DNA of 64,000 nt from Candidatus Obscuribacter sp. (GTDB lineage Bacteria; Cyanobacteriota; Vampirovibrionia; Obscuribacterales; Obscuribacteraceae). Made by a program: the position numbers and the translations under genes. Of the stretch, positions 36,196 through 45,531 are shown one piece after another. The stretch spans positions 1,674,001-1,738,000 of the forward strand of contig JADJQZ010000001.1 in NCBI GenBank assembly GCA_016712465.1, given 5' to 3'. The notes under the pieces were generated by a model that was given only the letters and a program-made list of their open reading frames with translations, was not told where the DNA came from and made no database searches. How positions within the stretch are numbered: the stretch's first letter is position 1; each line of letters begins with the position of its first letter.

Positions 36196-38223
36196 ATGCA
36201 AGCTTTGAACGGAAAAGCGCCCCTTGAGGGTGGAAACACCGCCGAAAATAATCGTGAGAGTCTGGAGAGCCGCATCGGCCTTTACTGGCTGCACCGGGCC
36301 GGAGTAGCCGCTCTGGTATTCGGCTTTGCCTTCTTGATGATGTACTCGGTGCAGACCTTCGCACCCTTACTGAAGATTGTCACCGGCGTGCTGGCTTCCA
36401 TTGCCCTCATAGGCACCGGCGAGTTCATGGCCCGCTGTAAGGAAAAACGCTGGTTCGGTCACGGATTGGCCGCCGGCGGCTGGTCCCTGGCTTACTTCTC
36501 GGCTTATGCCGCCTATTACATTGCCGAGTCTAAAGTAATAAGTTCCCTGCCGCTGGAGACCGGTTTGCTTCTGGGAGTGGCCGGGGGCTCCATGCTCTTT
36601 GCCGTCAGGGCCCGTAGCGAGTTGATTGCTATATTGTCGGTGGCTCTGGCCGGTATATCAATTCTCTTCAGCGAGCCTGGTTTGAGCGGCGACATTTCCT
36701 TTCTCATTCTGGCAGTCTCGGCTTCCATATTAGGTAATACTCAGGGCTGGCGCAGGCTTTTCAGCTTCGCTATGGCCATCTGCTATTTCGGGCACTATTA
36801 CAGCAGTAGCATCTTGCTGGGCTCTGCTGCCAGAGCTGAAGACAGACTTTTCTCGGCTCTCATGGTGTCCTTCATCTGGCTCTCCTTCAGCATGGGAATA
36901 GGTTATTACATTAGAGGCAGTGCCGCTGATCGTTCCTATTCCACCACCATCTCTTACTGGAATGCCGCTTGCTTTTCCTTCGGGCTGTTCATCTTTTGCA
37001 AGGGACTCGATCCCAATATTCTGGAGACCATCCTTGCTGCCGCCGGTGCTGTCTACATGGGCATGGCCCGCTGGCTCAGAAAGCGCGAAGAGTCGGTGCT
37101 TTCCACCGTACACTTCTTGCTTGGTCTTTCTTTGATCAATGGAGCCAAGGCTATGCGCTTCAGCGGTCTGGAAGTGCTTACTCTGGATGTGATGCAAATC
37201 TGGCTCTTGATGGTTCTTGGTCTCAAGTACGATATCAGAGCCTTTCGTCTGGTGGGGGCCTATCTCTCTTGTACTTTTATCTTTGAGTGGCTGGGTGATT
37301 TCAATAGAACTGAATACGGTGCCCTGGCCATTCCTGCATTCGGCTTCAGAAGTATTGCTCATACAAAGCTGGCTCTTTGTGCCCTGGCTGCCTTCAGTCA
37401 TATTGCCGTGGTTGCTCATAAGGTCAGTCGGACCTACGAAAAGTTCTCCTATGGCGCCGCCAATATTCTTTATAGTCTGGCGTCCATTCAGATTGAGAGT
37501 AGCAGCAATGCCTCTTTGCCCCTGATTTTGCAGAGCTGCGTCAATTTAGTGCTTGGTTTGAAACTCTCCGAGGCTCTCTATTCAGGTCTGGGCTTTGTTC
37601 TATTCTGCGGCGCCTGGAGTGTCACCCTCTGTAGCACCGGTACCTGGAGTACTGCCGCCATCGGCTTAGCCGTAGTCGTCTTTTACGCAATGTTTGCCAT
37701 CGCCAGAAGCGATTTCCGTAGCACGAAGGCACGGGTTGCCGGCGACCTGATGCTTCTGGCCGCCTATTCCGGAACGACCTTGCTGACTCTGCTTCTCTGG
37801 GAAAAGATGAACAGTACTTATCTTTCACTGGCCTTCGGTCTGGAGGGACTGCTTCTCCTTTCTGCCGCCTTCTTGTTGAAGGAACTGACTTTTCGCACCC
37901 AGGCTTTTGGTGTTATCGCCATCCTGGTAGGCAAACTGCTCCTGTTTGATTTTCTCAATCGCGGCACGGTGGAGCGCATTGTTTCCTTTCTGGGAGCCGG
38001 TGTGACGCTTTTGCTTTCCTCATACGTATACGGGCTTGGCACTAATGCCTTTGCTGTAAGACCGAATGTAATTAAGTCTGAGGATGAGACTGAGATTGAG
38101 GCAGGACCTGATGTCTTGGAGCCTGATGTCTTGGAACCTGCCGACACTGAAAGCGGCACCAGACTTGATACTTCCAGGGTTGAGGCGGATTTGCTGAAGG
38201 ATGTGGATCGTGCCAGAAATTAG
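36196..38223 (+). CDS. DUF2339 polytopic membrane protein
   Basis: 675 residues from the preferred ATG at 36196. The frame also opens at a GTG at 36124, but that start falls inside the inverted repeat. The family signature RIGLYWLHRAGVAALVFGFA and GHGLAAGGWSLAYFSAYAAYY near the N-terminus is typical of DUF2339, followed by about twenty hydrophobic segments. The C-terminal tail is cytoplasmic and acidic (EDETEIEAGPDVLEPDVLEP). Function of the family is not established. It lies about 110 bases after norZ, on the same strand. Confidence 0.85.
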   Translation: MQALNGKAPLEGGNTAENNRESLESRIGLYWLHRAGVAALVFGFAFLMMYSVQTFAPLLKIVTGVLASIALIGTGEFMARCKEKRWFGHGLAAGGWSLAYFSAYAAYYIAESKVISSLPLETGLLLGVAGGSMLFAVRARSELIAILSVALAGISILFSEPGLSGDISFLILAVSASILGNTQGWRRLFSFAMAICYFGHYYSSSILLGSAARAEDRLFSALMVSFIWLSFSMGIGYYIRGSAADRSYSTTISYWNAACFSFGLFIFCKGLDPNILETILAAAGAVYMGMARWLRKREESVLSTVHFLLGLSLINGAKAMRFSGLEVLTLDVMQIWLLMVLGLKYDIRAFRLVGAYLSCTFIFEWLGDFNRTEYGALAIPAFGFRSIAHTKLALCALAAFSHIAVVAHKVSRTYEKFSYGAANILYSLASIQIESSSNASLPLILQSCVNLVLGLKLSEALYSGLGFVLFCGAWSVTLCSTGTWSTAAIGLAVVVFYAMFAIARSDFRSTKARVAGDLMLLAAYSGTTLLTLLLWEKMNSTYLSLAFGLEGLLLLSAAFLLKELTFRTQAFGVIAILVGKLLLFDFLNRGTVERIVSFLGAGVTLLLSSYVYGLGTNAFAVRPNVIKSEDETEIEAGPDVLEPDVLEPADTESGTRLDTSRVEADLLKDVDRARN

Positions 38224-38481
38224 TGTTGATTTCGCAAGAAGCTCTGGGTGCAGGTTCAGTCAGGGCGCTACTGGTGAATTGATGATTTGATGAATTGGTG
38301 AATTAGCCTGCGTTCTGAAAGGAAAGTGTCGCTAGAAGTCTACTTTTGTTGTTAACGACTCGATTACAAAATCTGACTATTCTATGCACTACCACCTCAA
38401 TGCAGTTTTCTACACCCATAAGCTCCCAGAATAACCCCGCACAGGGGTTGGTTCAGGCTGAGCATTTACCAGGTTATCCAT

Positions 38482-39423
38482 ATGACCGAAAAACAAAACA
38501 TTACCGAGAAACCGGCCCGTGCTGAAGAGTCTCGCTCTGACAGTACTTCACGTATTCTCTTTGACGACATAGGTAGCGGCAAGACAATAGGCAAGTTCAC
38601 CCATGCCGATGCCCAGGCCTGTAAAACCAATCCCGAAGAAGGCGCGGTTCCGACTTTGCTGCCCGGGCACAGGAGCAACGGTTGCGAATTCAAAGGCATG
38701 AAAGATTTGCCTAAAGATCTCAAACATCTGGACTTTCCCGACATCTATAGTAAAGCCGCTGAGAGTACTGTTCGCATTGACGCGACCATGACCGACCCCC
38801 ATGATAAAAGAGGGCGTTTCAAACAGGAGGGACCGGCCGGCACCGGTGCAATCATCGGTAAAGATACTGAGAAAGGAGAATGCCTTGTCGCTACTGCTAA
38901 TCATGTAGTCAACGGAGGCAAGGAAGTGAAGATTTCCGATATCAAAGCCGTCAGCGCCGACGGCAAGAAGTATGAAACCGAGACCCGATACTCCGAGCCC
39001 AAGAAGGACACAGCCGTTATCGCCGTGAAGACGGGTGCCGACACCGAAAAGGTCTGCAAACCATTTACGCCGGTGCAAGACTTCAATGACGAAGCAGGGA
39101 AAGGTAAGAACTTAGTTGCGCTTGGCTTTCCGAATGGATCTCGTGCCCTTTACGCCTCACCAGGCAAATCGGAGGGTATCACACCGATGCGCCAGGATAT
39201 GAGTCCTAGAAATATAAGAGAGCTGGGGCTGGAGCCAAATGCCAGCCAGCTTAAGGTCATCAATCACATAAAGGGCGGACAGTCCGGTGGTCCGGTGGTC
39301 ACCCCGGAAGGACGGCTAGCCGGTCTCAATCAGTCGGGACCGGATGGCTACACTAGAGGAAGCTATGCTGTGCCGCTGGATCAAAAGCGTGTTGATGAGC
39401 TTTTGGCAAAAGCCGGCAAATAG
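38482..39423 (+). CDS. Trypsin-like serine protease without signal peptide
   Basis: A 313-residue protein of the S1/DegP-type chymotrypsin fold. Catalytic His is in LVATANHVVNGG, Asp in KKDTAVIAVK, and Ser in GGQSGGPVVTPEG. The spacing is as in HtrA-type proteases, but there is no PDZ domain. The N-terminal 90 residues are charged and polar without a hydrophobic segment, so the protein is apparently not Sec-exported; the substrate is unknown. The ATG at 38482 lacks a strong SD. Confidence 0.82.
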   Translation: MTEKQNITEKPARAEESRSDSTSRILFDDIGSGKTIGKFTHADAQACKTNPEEGAVPTLLPGHRSNGCEFKGMKDLPKDLKHLDFPDIYSKAAESTVRIDATMTDPHDKRGRFKQEGPAGTGAIIGKDTEKGECLVATANHVVNGGKEVKISDIKAVSADGKKYETETRYSEPKKDTAVIAVKTGADTEKVCKPFTPVQDFNDEAGKGKNLVALGFPNGSRALYASPGKSEGITPMRQDMSPRNIRELGLEPNASQLKVINHIKGGQSGGPVVTPEGRLAGLNQSGPDGYTRGSYAVPLDQKRVDELLAKAGK

Positions 39424-39441
39424 AAAATACATAACGCCTAT

Positions 39442-39470
39442 TTGACTATTTCAAAAAGCTGTCATAATTA
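39442..39470 (+). promoter_or_regulatory. Sigma-70-type promoter for the exported LRR gene
   Basis: TTGACT (39442-39447), a 17-base spacer, and TAATTA (39465-39470), followed within about 30 bases by the SD-like ctggag and the GTG start at 39500. The -35 part belongs to the 12-base word TATTTGACTATT, which recurs at 33698 and 40539. Confidence 0.7.
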
Positions 39471-39499
39471 GTCCTGATGAAACTATCTGGAGTCCCCCG

Positions 39500-40516
39500 G
39501 TGTCTCTGCGCGGTCTGGCGATTGCCTTGTGCCTGTTGGTTTTGCAACTGAGTTGCACACCCCAGGCTGCTCGCGCCGGCGAGAATCTCTCATCCAAAAT
39601 TAGACTTCTCAGCCATATCAACCGTCCGGCTCGGGTGCTGAACTTCCCGGCGGATAAGTCTTGCGGCGGCTTTATCATCTTTGACCAGGATAAAGAAGGC
39701 GAACTCAAGTTTCGCAGTTTCAAGGCCCAGGGAACTATCTCGGTGCCTCCCGACAAAATCGCGGTCTATTTCCCCAATCATGTTTTCTTTGCCGATCCCC
39801 ATGTGCTTGATAAGCTGCCGGCCAATGCCTTTGACTTTATAGAAGTGCGCTACGGCTCCTTGCAGGATTCCGATGAAGGCCGTTCTGACCCTGCCGTGGC
39901 TACTCTTTCTCGCTTCACCAGTCTGGTGGCAATGGATCTCCAGCAGGCGGAGTTGAGCGATAAAGCCATCAGCTCCCTTGGAGCGTTGCAGAACTTGGAA
40001 GCGCTCTATCTTTTCGGCAATATGATCAGGGGCAAGTGTTTTAAGGAGCTTTCCGCACTTAAGAAACTCAAATTTCTGGGTTTGCAGGGTAATGGCATAG
40101 AACCTGCCTATACGGCCTATCTGCTTGATTTTCCTGCCTTAGAAACTCTATTGCTTTCGCGCAATCAATTGAAAAATGAGCAAGTGAAAGTGCTCGCCAG
40201 AATCAAGACGCTGCAAAATCTGGGAATTCAAGGTAATGTCGGTGTTGATGATGCCGTTGTGCCTGCGCTCTTGCAGATGAAGAATCTACGCCATCTAAAC
40301 ATTCAGGGCACTGCCATTTCTGAACAGGGGCAGAAGCAGTTGAGTCGTCTGAAATTGGAAACCTATTACTGTAATTCTCCTTCCCTCAGCGGTAAAACCG
40401 CGCAGGCAGCGGCCGGCAAGGGAGTCAAGGGTAAGAGCGCAGGCCCTAAGAAGAGTTCCGGTTCGGAAGAATGGGCCAGCCTCTTCGAGCCAATCAGCCG
40501 CAGCAGAAAACCATAG
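39500..40516 (+). CDS. Exported leucine-rich-repeat protein (338 aa)
   Basis: Signal peptide at residues 1 to about 30 (SLRGLAIALCLLVLQLSC, then TPQAARA/GEN). The mature part carries LRRs from about residue 130 to 280 (VAMDLQQAELSDKAISSL, ALYLFGNMIRGKCFKEL, HLNIQGTAISEQGQKQL). A basic, Gly/Lys-rich tail follows. It could be a periplasmic or surface binding protein. The Cys in LQLSC might be a degenerate lipobox, but the Gln at -3 is unusual and the ARA site fits signal peptidase I. Start GTG at 39500: an ATG at 39477 is in another frame. A promoter is visible just upstream. Confidence 0.78.
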   Translation: MSLRGLAIALCLLVLQLSCTPQAARAGENLSSKIRLLSHINRPARVLNFPADKSCGGFIIFDQDKEGELKFRSFKAQGTISVPPDKIAVYFPNHVFFADPHVLDKLPANAFDFIEVRYGSLQDSDEGRSDPAVATLSRFTSLVAMDLQQAELSDKAISSLGALQNLEALYLFGNMIRGKCFKELSALKKLKFLGLQGNGIEPAYTAYLLDFPALETLLLSRNQLKNEQVKVLARIKTLQNLGIQGNVGVDDAVVPALLQMKNLRHLNIQGTAISEQGQKQLSRLKLETYYCNSPSLSGKTAQAAAGKGVKGKSAGPKKSSGSEEWASLFEPISRSRKP

Positions 40517-40545
40517 CTGCAGCTAATAAAAATTTGGATATTTGA

Positions 40546-41853
40546 CTATTGTTGAAAGCGTTCAACCGTCTCAGTCTGTTTCAGAAAATGCATGACTCGT
40601 ATATAAATTACAGACAATAGCAGAACCAGTACCACCGGCCCCCAAATGTTGATGCCGGCAAACATCCAGGCTACCAGATAGACATTGCATACCGCCATAT
40701 AGAGAATGGCATGTGCTCTCAGGGTAACGTCCAGTGTCTGCCACTTATGCCCAAAGACGATCATGCCTGCCAGCGCCATAACACAAAGATCGTAGAAGAG
40801 AAAATGGGGTAGCACCAAGGGTAGTACCAGGCAGCCAATTAAGAATACAACCGGCAGAGCTTGCTTCAGGTCTGCTGCTTTTTGAATTTGGGCGCGAGCC
40901 ATGAATAGGGCATGTAAGCCGATAAGCGCGGCCAGCCCGTAAGTAAGCAGCTTGGCCAGGCTGCGGGCGCTCAGTGGTGCCAGTTGCACCAGCGCGCCCG
41001 GCATGGAGCAAACCAGATACTTGGGGTAACCGTAGCGAGGGTCGGAGAAAATTGTGTCGCTCAGCCGGAAGGAAGCGAACCAGGCTTTCAGTATGTCCGG
41101 TCCGCAAGCCAGGGTGGAAAGCAGACCCATGATGAGAGCACCCAGTGCAAGACCGAGGGCGCAGTGAAAGCGCCTGGTCAGGGCCAGGGCTCCTGCCGTC
41201 AAGAGGGCGATGGGCAAGAACTGGGGCTTGAGGGCGAGCAGGGAAAAAGTCAGTCCTGCTAAGAAGAACTTTTCTTTGCTCAAAAGGTAGTAGCCCAGCG
41301 CCAGAGGCAAAATTCCCAGGGCGATACCCAGGTGACCGATTAAGAGGGTATGGAAGACAGGCAGGAATAGAAAGGCTGTAAAGAAAAATGTCAGCGCACT
41401 GCGGCCGGTGGCATGGCTCATGCACTTGGCACTCAGGAAGAGGCAGGCGATGGAGAACACCTGCCAGGCCACCATGGCTGCTTCCGGTGTCAGGACGCCG
41501 AAAGGCGCCATTATTACTGCCGTGAGGGGGCTGTACATGTATATGGCCGTGGCGGCCTGACTTAAGGCCGGTAGGGTCTGGTGGGCGAACTGATTGAAAG
41601 GTGTTTCCAGAAAGGAGGTAGCGCTCAGGGGCGGATAAAGGTCGCCGGCGCGCCCCAGGGTCACCAGTTTACCGGCCAGATAGAAGGTCATGAGAAAATC
41701 CGAGCCCTGCATCAACTTCGGCTGCGAAACGGCGGCCACAATGGGCACTGCCATTAAGAAAAGGGCAAAGCTGCGGGAGTAAAGGAGCCAGATTGGCAGG
41801 CGCCTGGCGGTGGATTTGGGAGCGGCTGTCATTGAATTTTGAGGTGGTAACAT
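40546..41853 (-). CDS. Membrane mannosyltransferase-like protein (DUF2029/GT87)
   Basis: 435 residues with about ten hydrophobic helices. The N-terminal luminal loop motif GDLYPPLSATSFLETPF and the YMYSPLTAVIMAPFG and LLALKPQFLPIA segments are those of the GT87 polyprenol-phosphate-mannose-dependent transferases. It would add a sugar to an envelope glycan on the outer face of the membrane. Converges on the LRR gene and is divergent from the GT2 gene at 41909, whose product could make the lipid-linked sugar donor for such an enzyme (inferred). Confidence 0.8.
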   Translation of the reverse strand: MLPPQNSMTAAPKSTARRLPIWLLYSRSFALFLMAVPIVAAVSQPKLMQGSDFLMTFYLAGKLVTLGRAGDLYPPLSATSFLETPFNQFAHQTLPALSQAATAIYMYSPLTAVIMAPFGVLTPEAAMVAWQVFSIACLFLSAKCMSHATGRSALTFFFTAFLFLPVFHTLLIGHLGIALGILPLALGYYLLSKEKFFLAGLTFSLLALKPQFLPIALLTAGALALTRRFHCALGLALGALIMGLLSTLACGPDILKAWFASFRLSDTIFSDPRYGYPKYLVCSMPGALVQLAPLSARSLAKLLTYGLAALIGLHALFMARAQIQKAADLKQALPVVFLIGCLVLPLVLPHFLFYDLCVMALAGMIVFGHKWQTLDVTLRAHAILYMAVCNVYLVAWMFAGINIWGPVVLVLLLSVIYIRVMHFLKQTETVERFQQ

Positions 41854-41908
41854 GACAAGAACAGGAAGATGTTAGCATGTAGCTATTGGTTTTAATTCGG
41901 AAGGCCTC

Positions 41909-42658
41909 ATGTCCTCAAGTTCGCCGCCATCTATTTCGCTCATAGTGCCGGCTTATAACGAGGAGAAGCGCATTGGCGAGACGGTGCGGGCTCTTTCCGC
42001 CTATCTTGAGAGCCGACACCCGGACAGCGAATTATTGATCGTTTGCGACGGTTGTAAGGACCGTACCGCCGAGGTGGCGCGGCAGAGTTTTGTGGGGCAG
42101 ACCATAGGTTTTAAGGTACTGGAAGTGGTGCCCAATCAAGGCAAAGGCAATGCCGTGCGGGAAGGTATGCTGGCCGCCGGCGGGCAGTATCTTTTCTTTA
42201 CGGATGCCGATCTCTCCTTTGCTCCGGAGGTGTTGGAAGACTTCTTGCAAGGTCTCTTAGATGGAGCCGATATAGTCATTGCTCAGCGCAAGAAAGAAAC
42301 CCAGTATCCCAGTCTAGCCAGACGCTTTATTGCCACCGGTTCCCGCTGGCTGATAGGGAACTTGATCTTGCCCGGCATTCGCGACACTCAGGCCGGCTTC
42401 AAGGGCTTCAAAAGTGCTTGCGCTAAAGATCTCTTTGCGGTTGTGAAGATCAAGCGCTTTCTCTTCGACCTGGAGGTGCTGCTCCTTGGACGCACTCGCG
42501 GCTATCGCATCGAAAAGGTTTATGTAGACTGGGTCGATCGCCCCGGGTCCACAGTGCATGTTGTCTACGATACGGCTCGTTCTTTGCGGGATCTGCTTCT
42601 GATTTTGTTCTATCTCTTTACCGGTCAGTATGGGCCTGGTAAGAAGAGCCAGTCTTGA
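41909..42658 (+). CDS. Family 2 glycosyltransferase, dolichyl-phosphate-glucosyltransferase-like
   Basis: 249 residues. GT-A fold start ISLIVPAYNEEKRIGETV, nucleotide-binding VCDGCKDRTAE, metal-binding FFTDADLSFAPE (Asp-x-Asp), and the later RDTQAGFKGFK are those of the polyprenyl-phosphate glucosyl/mannosyltransferase group (Alg5/DPM-like). It transfers a sugar from a nucleotide donor to polyprenyl phosphate at the cytoplasmic face. There is no C-terminal membrane domain. The neighbouring GT87-like and the distant GT39-like proteins are plausible users of the product. Confidence 0.88.
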   Translation: MSSSSPPSISLIVPAYNEEKRIGETVRALSAYLESRHPDSELLIVCDGCKDRTAEVARQSFVGQTIGFKVLEVVPNQGKGNAVREGMLAAGGQYLFFTDADLSFAPEVLEDFLQGLLDGADIVIAQRKKETQYPSLARRFIATGSRWLIGNLILPGIRDTQAGFKGFKSACAKDLFAVVKIKRFLFDLEVLLLGRTRGYRIEKVYVDWVDRPGSTVHVVYDTARSLRDLLLILFYLFTGQYGPGKKSQS

Positions 42659-42666
42659 TGAAGCGC

Positions 42667-44112
42667 TTAGAGTGAGCGCAGGAAAGCAAGCAATTCGTCT
42701 TGCTCTTGCTTGGGCAGCTTGGCATAGTCGTTTTTCGATTTCTCCGCCTGACCGCCGTGGAACATGATGGCGTCGTGTATCACCTGGGTGCGACCGTCGT
42801 GCAGGAGAAACTTCTTGAACCTGAGACCCCAGAGCGGGGTGGTGCGCCACTCTCCGCCTCTGGCGCCTTCTTGCGGGATGCCGTCGGCCAGTTCTTTGCC
42901 CATCTGGTGTACGAGGAAATCGGAATAGGGATAGATTTTCTGATTGGAAAGGGCATCCAGCCTCAAGTATTTCAAGTTAGGCAGGGGGCTGTCAGGGTCA
43001 ACCACATAGCCGTTTGGTGCCGTCACCATGGAAGGTTGGTGGCAGACGGCGCAATTGAGGTCCTGGAAGTGTTTCTCACCGCGTTTTACTTCTTCGGTAA
43101 TCTCGCCACGCTTGGGCGGTGCAAGTAGGGCCTGGAAGTAATTCAGCTTGACCAGAATTTCGCCTTTATCATTGGGACCGGGCGGGAGAATCTGATAGAC
43201 CTCTTTAGGGAAGATTCCGAAAGACTTGGAGGAGTTTTCCGTGGAACTCAAATAAGTGGTCAGCCCCAGTTCAATGTTCATGGCCCCGGTGGTGAAATTG
43301 AAGAGGTTGACGTTCTGGTTTTTCCAGCCGAAGCGCCCTACTCTTGGTGATTCCGTATAACGATCAACGGCTGAGATAGGTCTGCCGGCCAGGTCCGGGT
43401 GTTCGATATTTTGTTTGATGGAGTTGGCAATGATATCGGCATCGGCGATGTTGTCTATCAGCCCATCCCCAAAGAGCGGAGGAGAATGTCTGGGTGAGAT
43501 GATATCGGCGTTGGGCGGGATGACGTCGGCATCCACCTGAACTTCAAAAGGCAGGAGGTCTGGGTTTTCAGTGGTGATGGAGCGTTTCTGTAAGCTGGGA
43601 CCGCCTTTTTCAAGGAAGAAGTCGACATCACGCTTCCCAAGGTTTTCAATGACCTCAGCCATGGGTTTCTTGGCTTTGGGCGAAGTAGGTATGCGTCTGG
43701 CAAAATTTACGATACTGGTGCTGGAGTTGTCGCGTCCTTCGCCTCCTACGGCATTGGACGGCTGACCGTGGCATTCGAAGCAACTTTCACCGTTGAAGAG
43801 GGGACCGAGCCCTTCTTTTATGGTGAATTTCTTCTTGAAGAATGCTTTCCCTTCTTCGAAGGCTTGCAGTTGCCGGGCACTCAGACCATCTAGAGGTTTG
43901 CCCCGGTTGTCGGTAGGATCGACTTTGTGACCGGCGGTACCGGCTGCCGTGGCGCTGGTTAAATCCGGCACCGGCGCTTCGCGATAGGTTGTCCAGGCAA
44001 TTTGAGCGAGCACGACAACGGCCACCACCGCAATGAGCTGACCGAATTTGCGCTGAAAGAAGCCGAAGACTTTTGGTAAATTAGACAATCTGGTCACCCC
44101 GGTTATCATCAA
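42667..44112 (-). CDS. Di-haem oxidoreductase (DHOR/DUF1111), membrane-anchored
   Basis: 481 residues. An N-terminal transmembrane helix (LIAVVAVVVLAQIAWTTY) anchors a periplasmic domain with two CxxCH haem-c motifs: ESCFECHGQ (preceded by EGLGPLFNG) and NCAVCHQPS. The arrangement matches the di-haem 'thiol oxidoreductase' family, whose role is not firmly established and which is distantly related to cytochrome c peroxidases. The C-terminal GGEWRTTPLWGLRF and FLLHDGRTQVIHDAIMFHGG motifs are family hallmarks. The gene converges tightly on the GT2 gene (eight bases between stops). Confidence 0.87.
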   Translation of the reverse strand: MMITGVTRLSNLPKVFGFFQRKFGQLIAVVAVVVLAQIAWTTYREAPVPDLTSATAAGTAGHKVDPTDNRGKPLDGLSARQLQAFEEGKAFFKKKFTIKEGLGPLFNGESCFECHGQPSNAVGGEGRDNSSTSIVNFARRIPTSPKAKKPMAEVIENLGKRDVDFFLEKGGPSLQKRSITTENPDLLPFEVQVDADVIPPNADIISPRHSPPLFGDGLIDNIADADIIANSIKQNIEHPDLAGRPISAVDRYTESPRVGRFGWKNQNVNLFNFTTGAMNIELGLTTYLSSTENSSKSFGIFPKEVYQILPPGPNDKGEILVKLNYFQALLAPPKRGEITEEVKRGEKHFQDLNCAVCHQPSMVTAPNGYVVDPDSPLPNLKYLRLDALSNQKIYPYSDFLVHQMGKELADGIPQEGARGGEWRTTPLWGLRFKKFLLHDGRTQVIHDAIMFHGGQAEKSKNDYAKLPKQEQDELLAFLRSL

Positions 44113-44313
44113 TAATATAGCCTATCCGACAATGGCAGTTTCTCATATTGGGGGAATTCCCCTGCCGAAATGCGGAATTTGTAGAAGAATTTGAAGCAAG
44201 CACTTTCTCGACAGACTATTGAAGGGTAATTGCGCACAAACTATTGCTTTACCGTTTCTTCGGTGGTTGCAGTTGGTAAGTATATGAATAGGAATTGGGG
44301 ATTGAAGGGGCCG

Positions 44314-44829
44314 ATGACGCAGAGAAAAACCGTTGAACTTAGATACTTTCGGCGAAGTTATCGAGGCAATGCCATGGTGGAGAGCCCTCTGGCTTTGTTC
44401 GTCATGTCGCTGGTCATATTCTTCATGATTTCCATGTTTTCCCTGCTATGCGGCTATGCCACCCTCAATTTTGCCTGCCAGGCGGCGGCAAGAGAGGCGG
44501 GAGCCTCCCAGACTCGCACCGGTGCGCGTACGGCCATGCAGAGAGTGGCAGACCAGATAGTCGGTGGACCCATGGGTGTATTTGGCGGAATCACGCCTCG
44601 TACGTCCGCCGGCTTCAACTTGCGCACCTTTCGCCTGCCCGACGGCGGCAATCCGGAGCCTTTTGACGTTGCACCGGGCGGTAATCTGGCCATCAACCAG
44701 AGCCTGTATTCATACACCTACGTGGTTGAAGCCAATTATTCCATTCAACCGGTGCTCTTCCCCTTTGCCTTCGCGGCCAGGGCTCAGTCCACTTGTGCGG
44801 TTGAACACCCGGAGGGTATTGGTCTCTAG
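44314..44829 (+). CDS. TadE-like pseudopilin (first)
   Basis: 171 residues from the preferred ATG at 44314; earlier in-frame starts at 44230 and 44284 are possible. The basic N-terminus ends in RGNAMVESPLALFVM, with the Glu five residues into the hydrophobic helix as in TadE/TadG-type pseudopilins, and continues as a helix of about 30 residues. The rest is a small periplasmic domain (LNFACQAAAREAGASQTRTG). Members are minor pilins of Flp/Tad pili. Followed by another TadE-like gene, a small membrane protein gene and a TadG-like gene on the same strand. Confidence 0.78.
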   Translation: MTQRKTVELRYFRRSYRGNAMVESPLALFVMSLVIFFMISMFSLLCGYATLNFACQAAAREAGASQTRTGARTAMQRVADQIVGGPMGVFGGITPRTSAGFNLRTFRLPDGGNPEPFDVAPGGNLAINQSLYSYTYVVEANYSIQPVLFPFAFAARAQSTCAVEHPEGIGL

Positions 44830-44922
44830 CCGGGTTTTACATTTGGTTTCGGGTAAGTGAGAATAGTCTGTTAAAACGGGTTTAGCGCCGATACTGCTGA
44901 AGGCGAAAGAGGGCGAGAGAAT

Positions 44923-45456
44923 ATGCAAGGTATCCCAGGCAGGAGAAGAGCGTCAAAGCACGGCGTATCCGCTCGCCTCGGGCGGGGGCAGCAATTGGTG
45001 GAACTGGCCGCCGGTCTTCTGGTGCTCATCCCCATCTTCCTGCTCATCATTGATATGGTTGTCTTTTATCTGGCCGCCACCTTGAACGACAATGCTTGCC
45101 GAGATGCCGCCAGAGCCGCCTCAGTGGTGCAGCCCGTGACTGCGGATGGATCAGGCAATTTGCCCGCCTCTAGCCCAATCCGCCAGAGGGCTGATTCGGT
45201 GGTGCGCAAAATGCAGCATCTGGACGGCTACATCATTGGACCCAGGCTGGTCAATGTCAGTCTCTCGCCTGATTTTAAGCGACCCACCAATTTGCTTTTG
45301 GGAGGAAACTTCGAAGGTAGTGTGGAAGTTCGCACCCAGGTCGACTACAAACTGCCGGCTACCATCCCCGGTATCTTGCCCCAGCAGGTGACCCTTACTT
45401 CCCAGCAGTCATTTCCTCTTACGGCTGTGCTTGGTCCTCAAATCGTTCCCCTGTGA
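44923..45456 (+). CDS. TadE-like pseudopilin (second)
   Basis: 177 residues. Basic leader, then GRGQQLVELAAGLLVLIPIF, a TadE-type motif with Glu after the hydrophobic start, then IIDMVVFYLAATLNDNACRD and a soluble part of about 110 residues (NACRDAARAASVV). Likely a minor Tad pilin, like the neighbour upstream. The ribosome site (gagagaat) is acceptable. Confidence 0.78.
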   Translation: MQGIPGRRRASKHGVSARLGRGQQLVELAAGLLVLIPIFLLIIDMVVFYLAATLNDNACRDAARAASVVQPVTADGSGNLPASSPIRQRADSVVRKMQHLDGYIIGPRLVNVSLSPDFKRPTNLLLGGNFEGSVEVRTQVDYKLPATIPGILPQQVTLTSQQSFPLTAVLGPQIVPL

Positions 45457-45531
45457 GGCATAGGCAAGCTCTGCCGCACCGCCGCTCTGGTTCCCGATAG
45501 CTACTCTTAAAATTAGTTAGAAAGGTTATGT

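Noticed and set aside
39500..39560. Lipoprotein signal (LQLSC)
   Set aside because: Gln at -3 and Leu at -2 do not fit the usual lipobox, while an ARA/GEN site follows; treated as a signal-peptidase-I substrate.
40539..40550. TATTTGACTATT as a promoter at this site
   Set aside because: It lies between two convergent genes and overlaps the stop codon of the minus-strand gene; no -10 element at suitable spacing leads to a gene.
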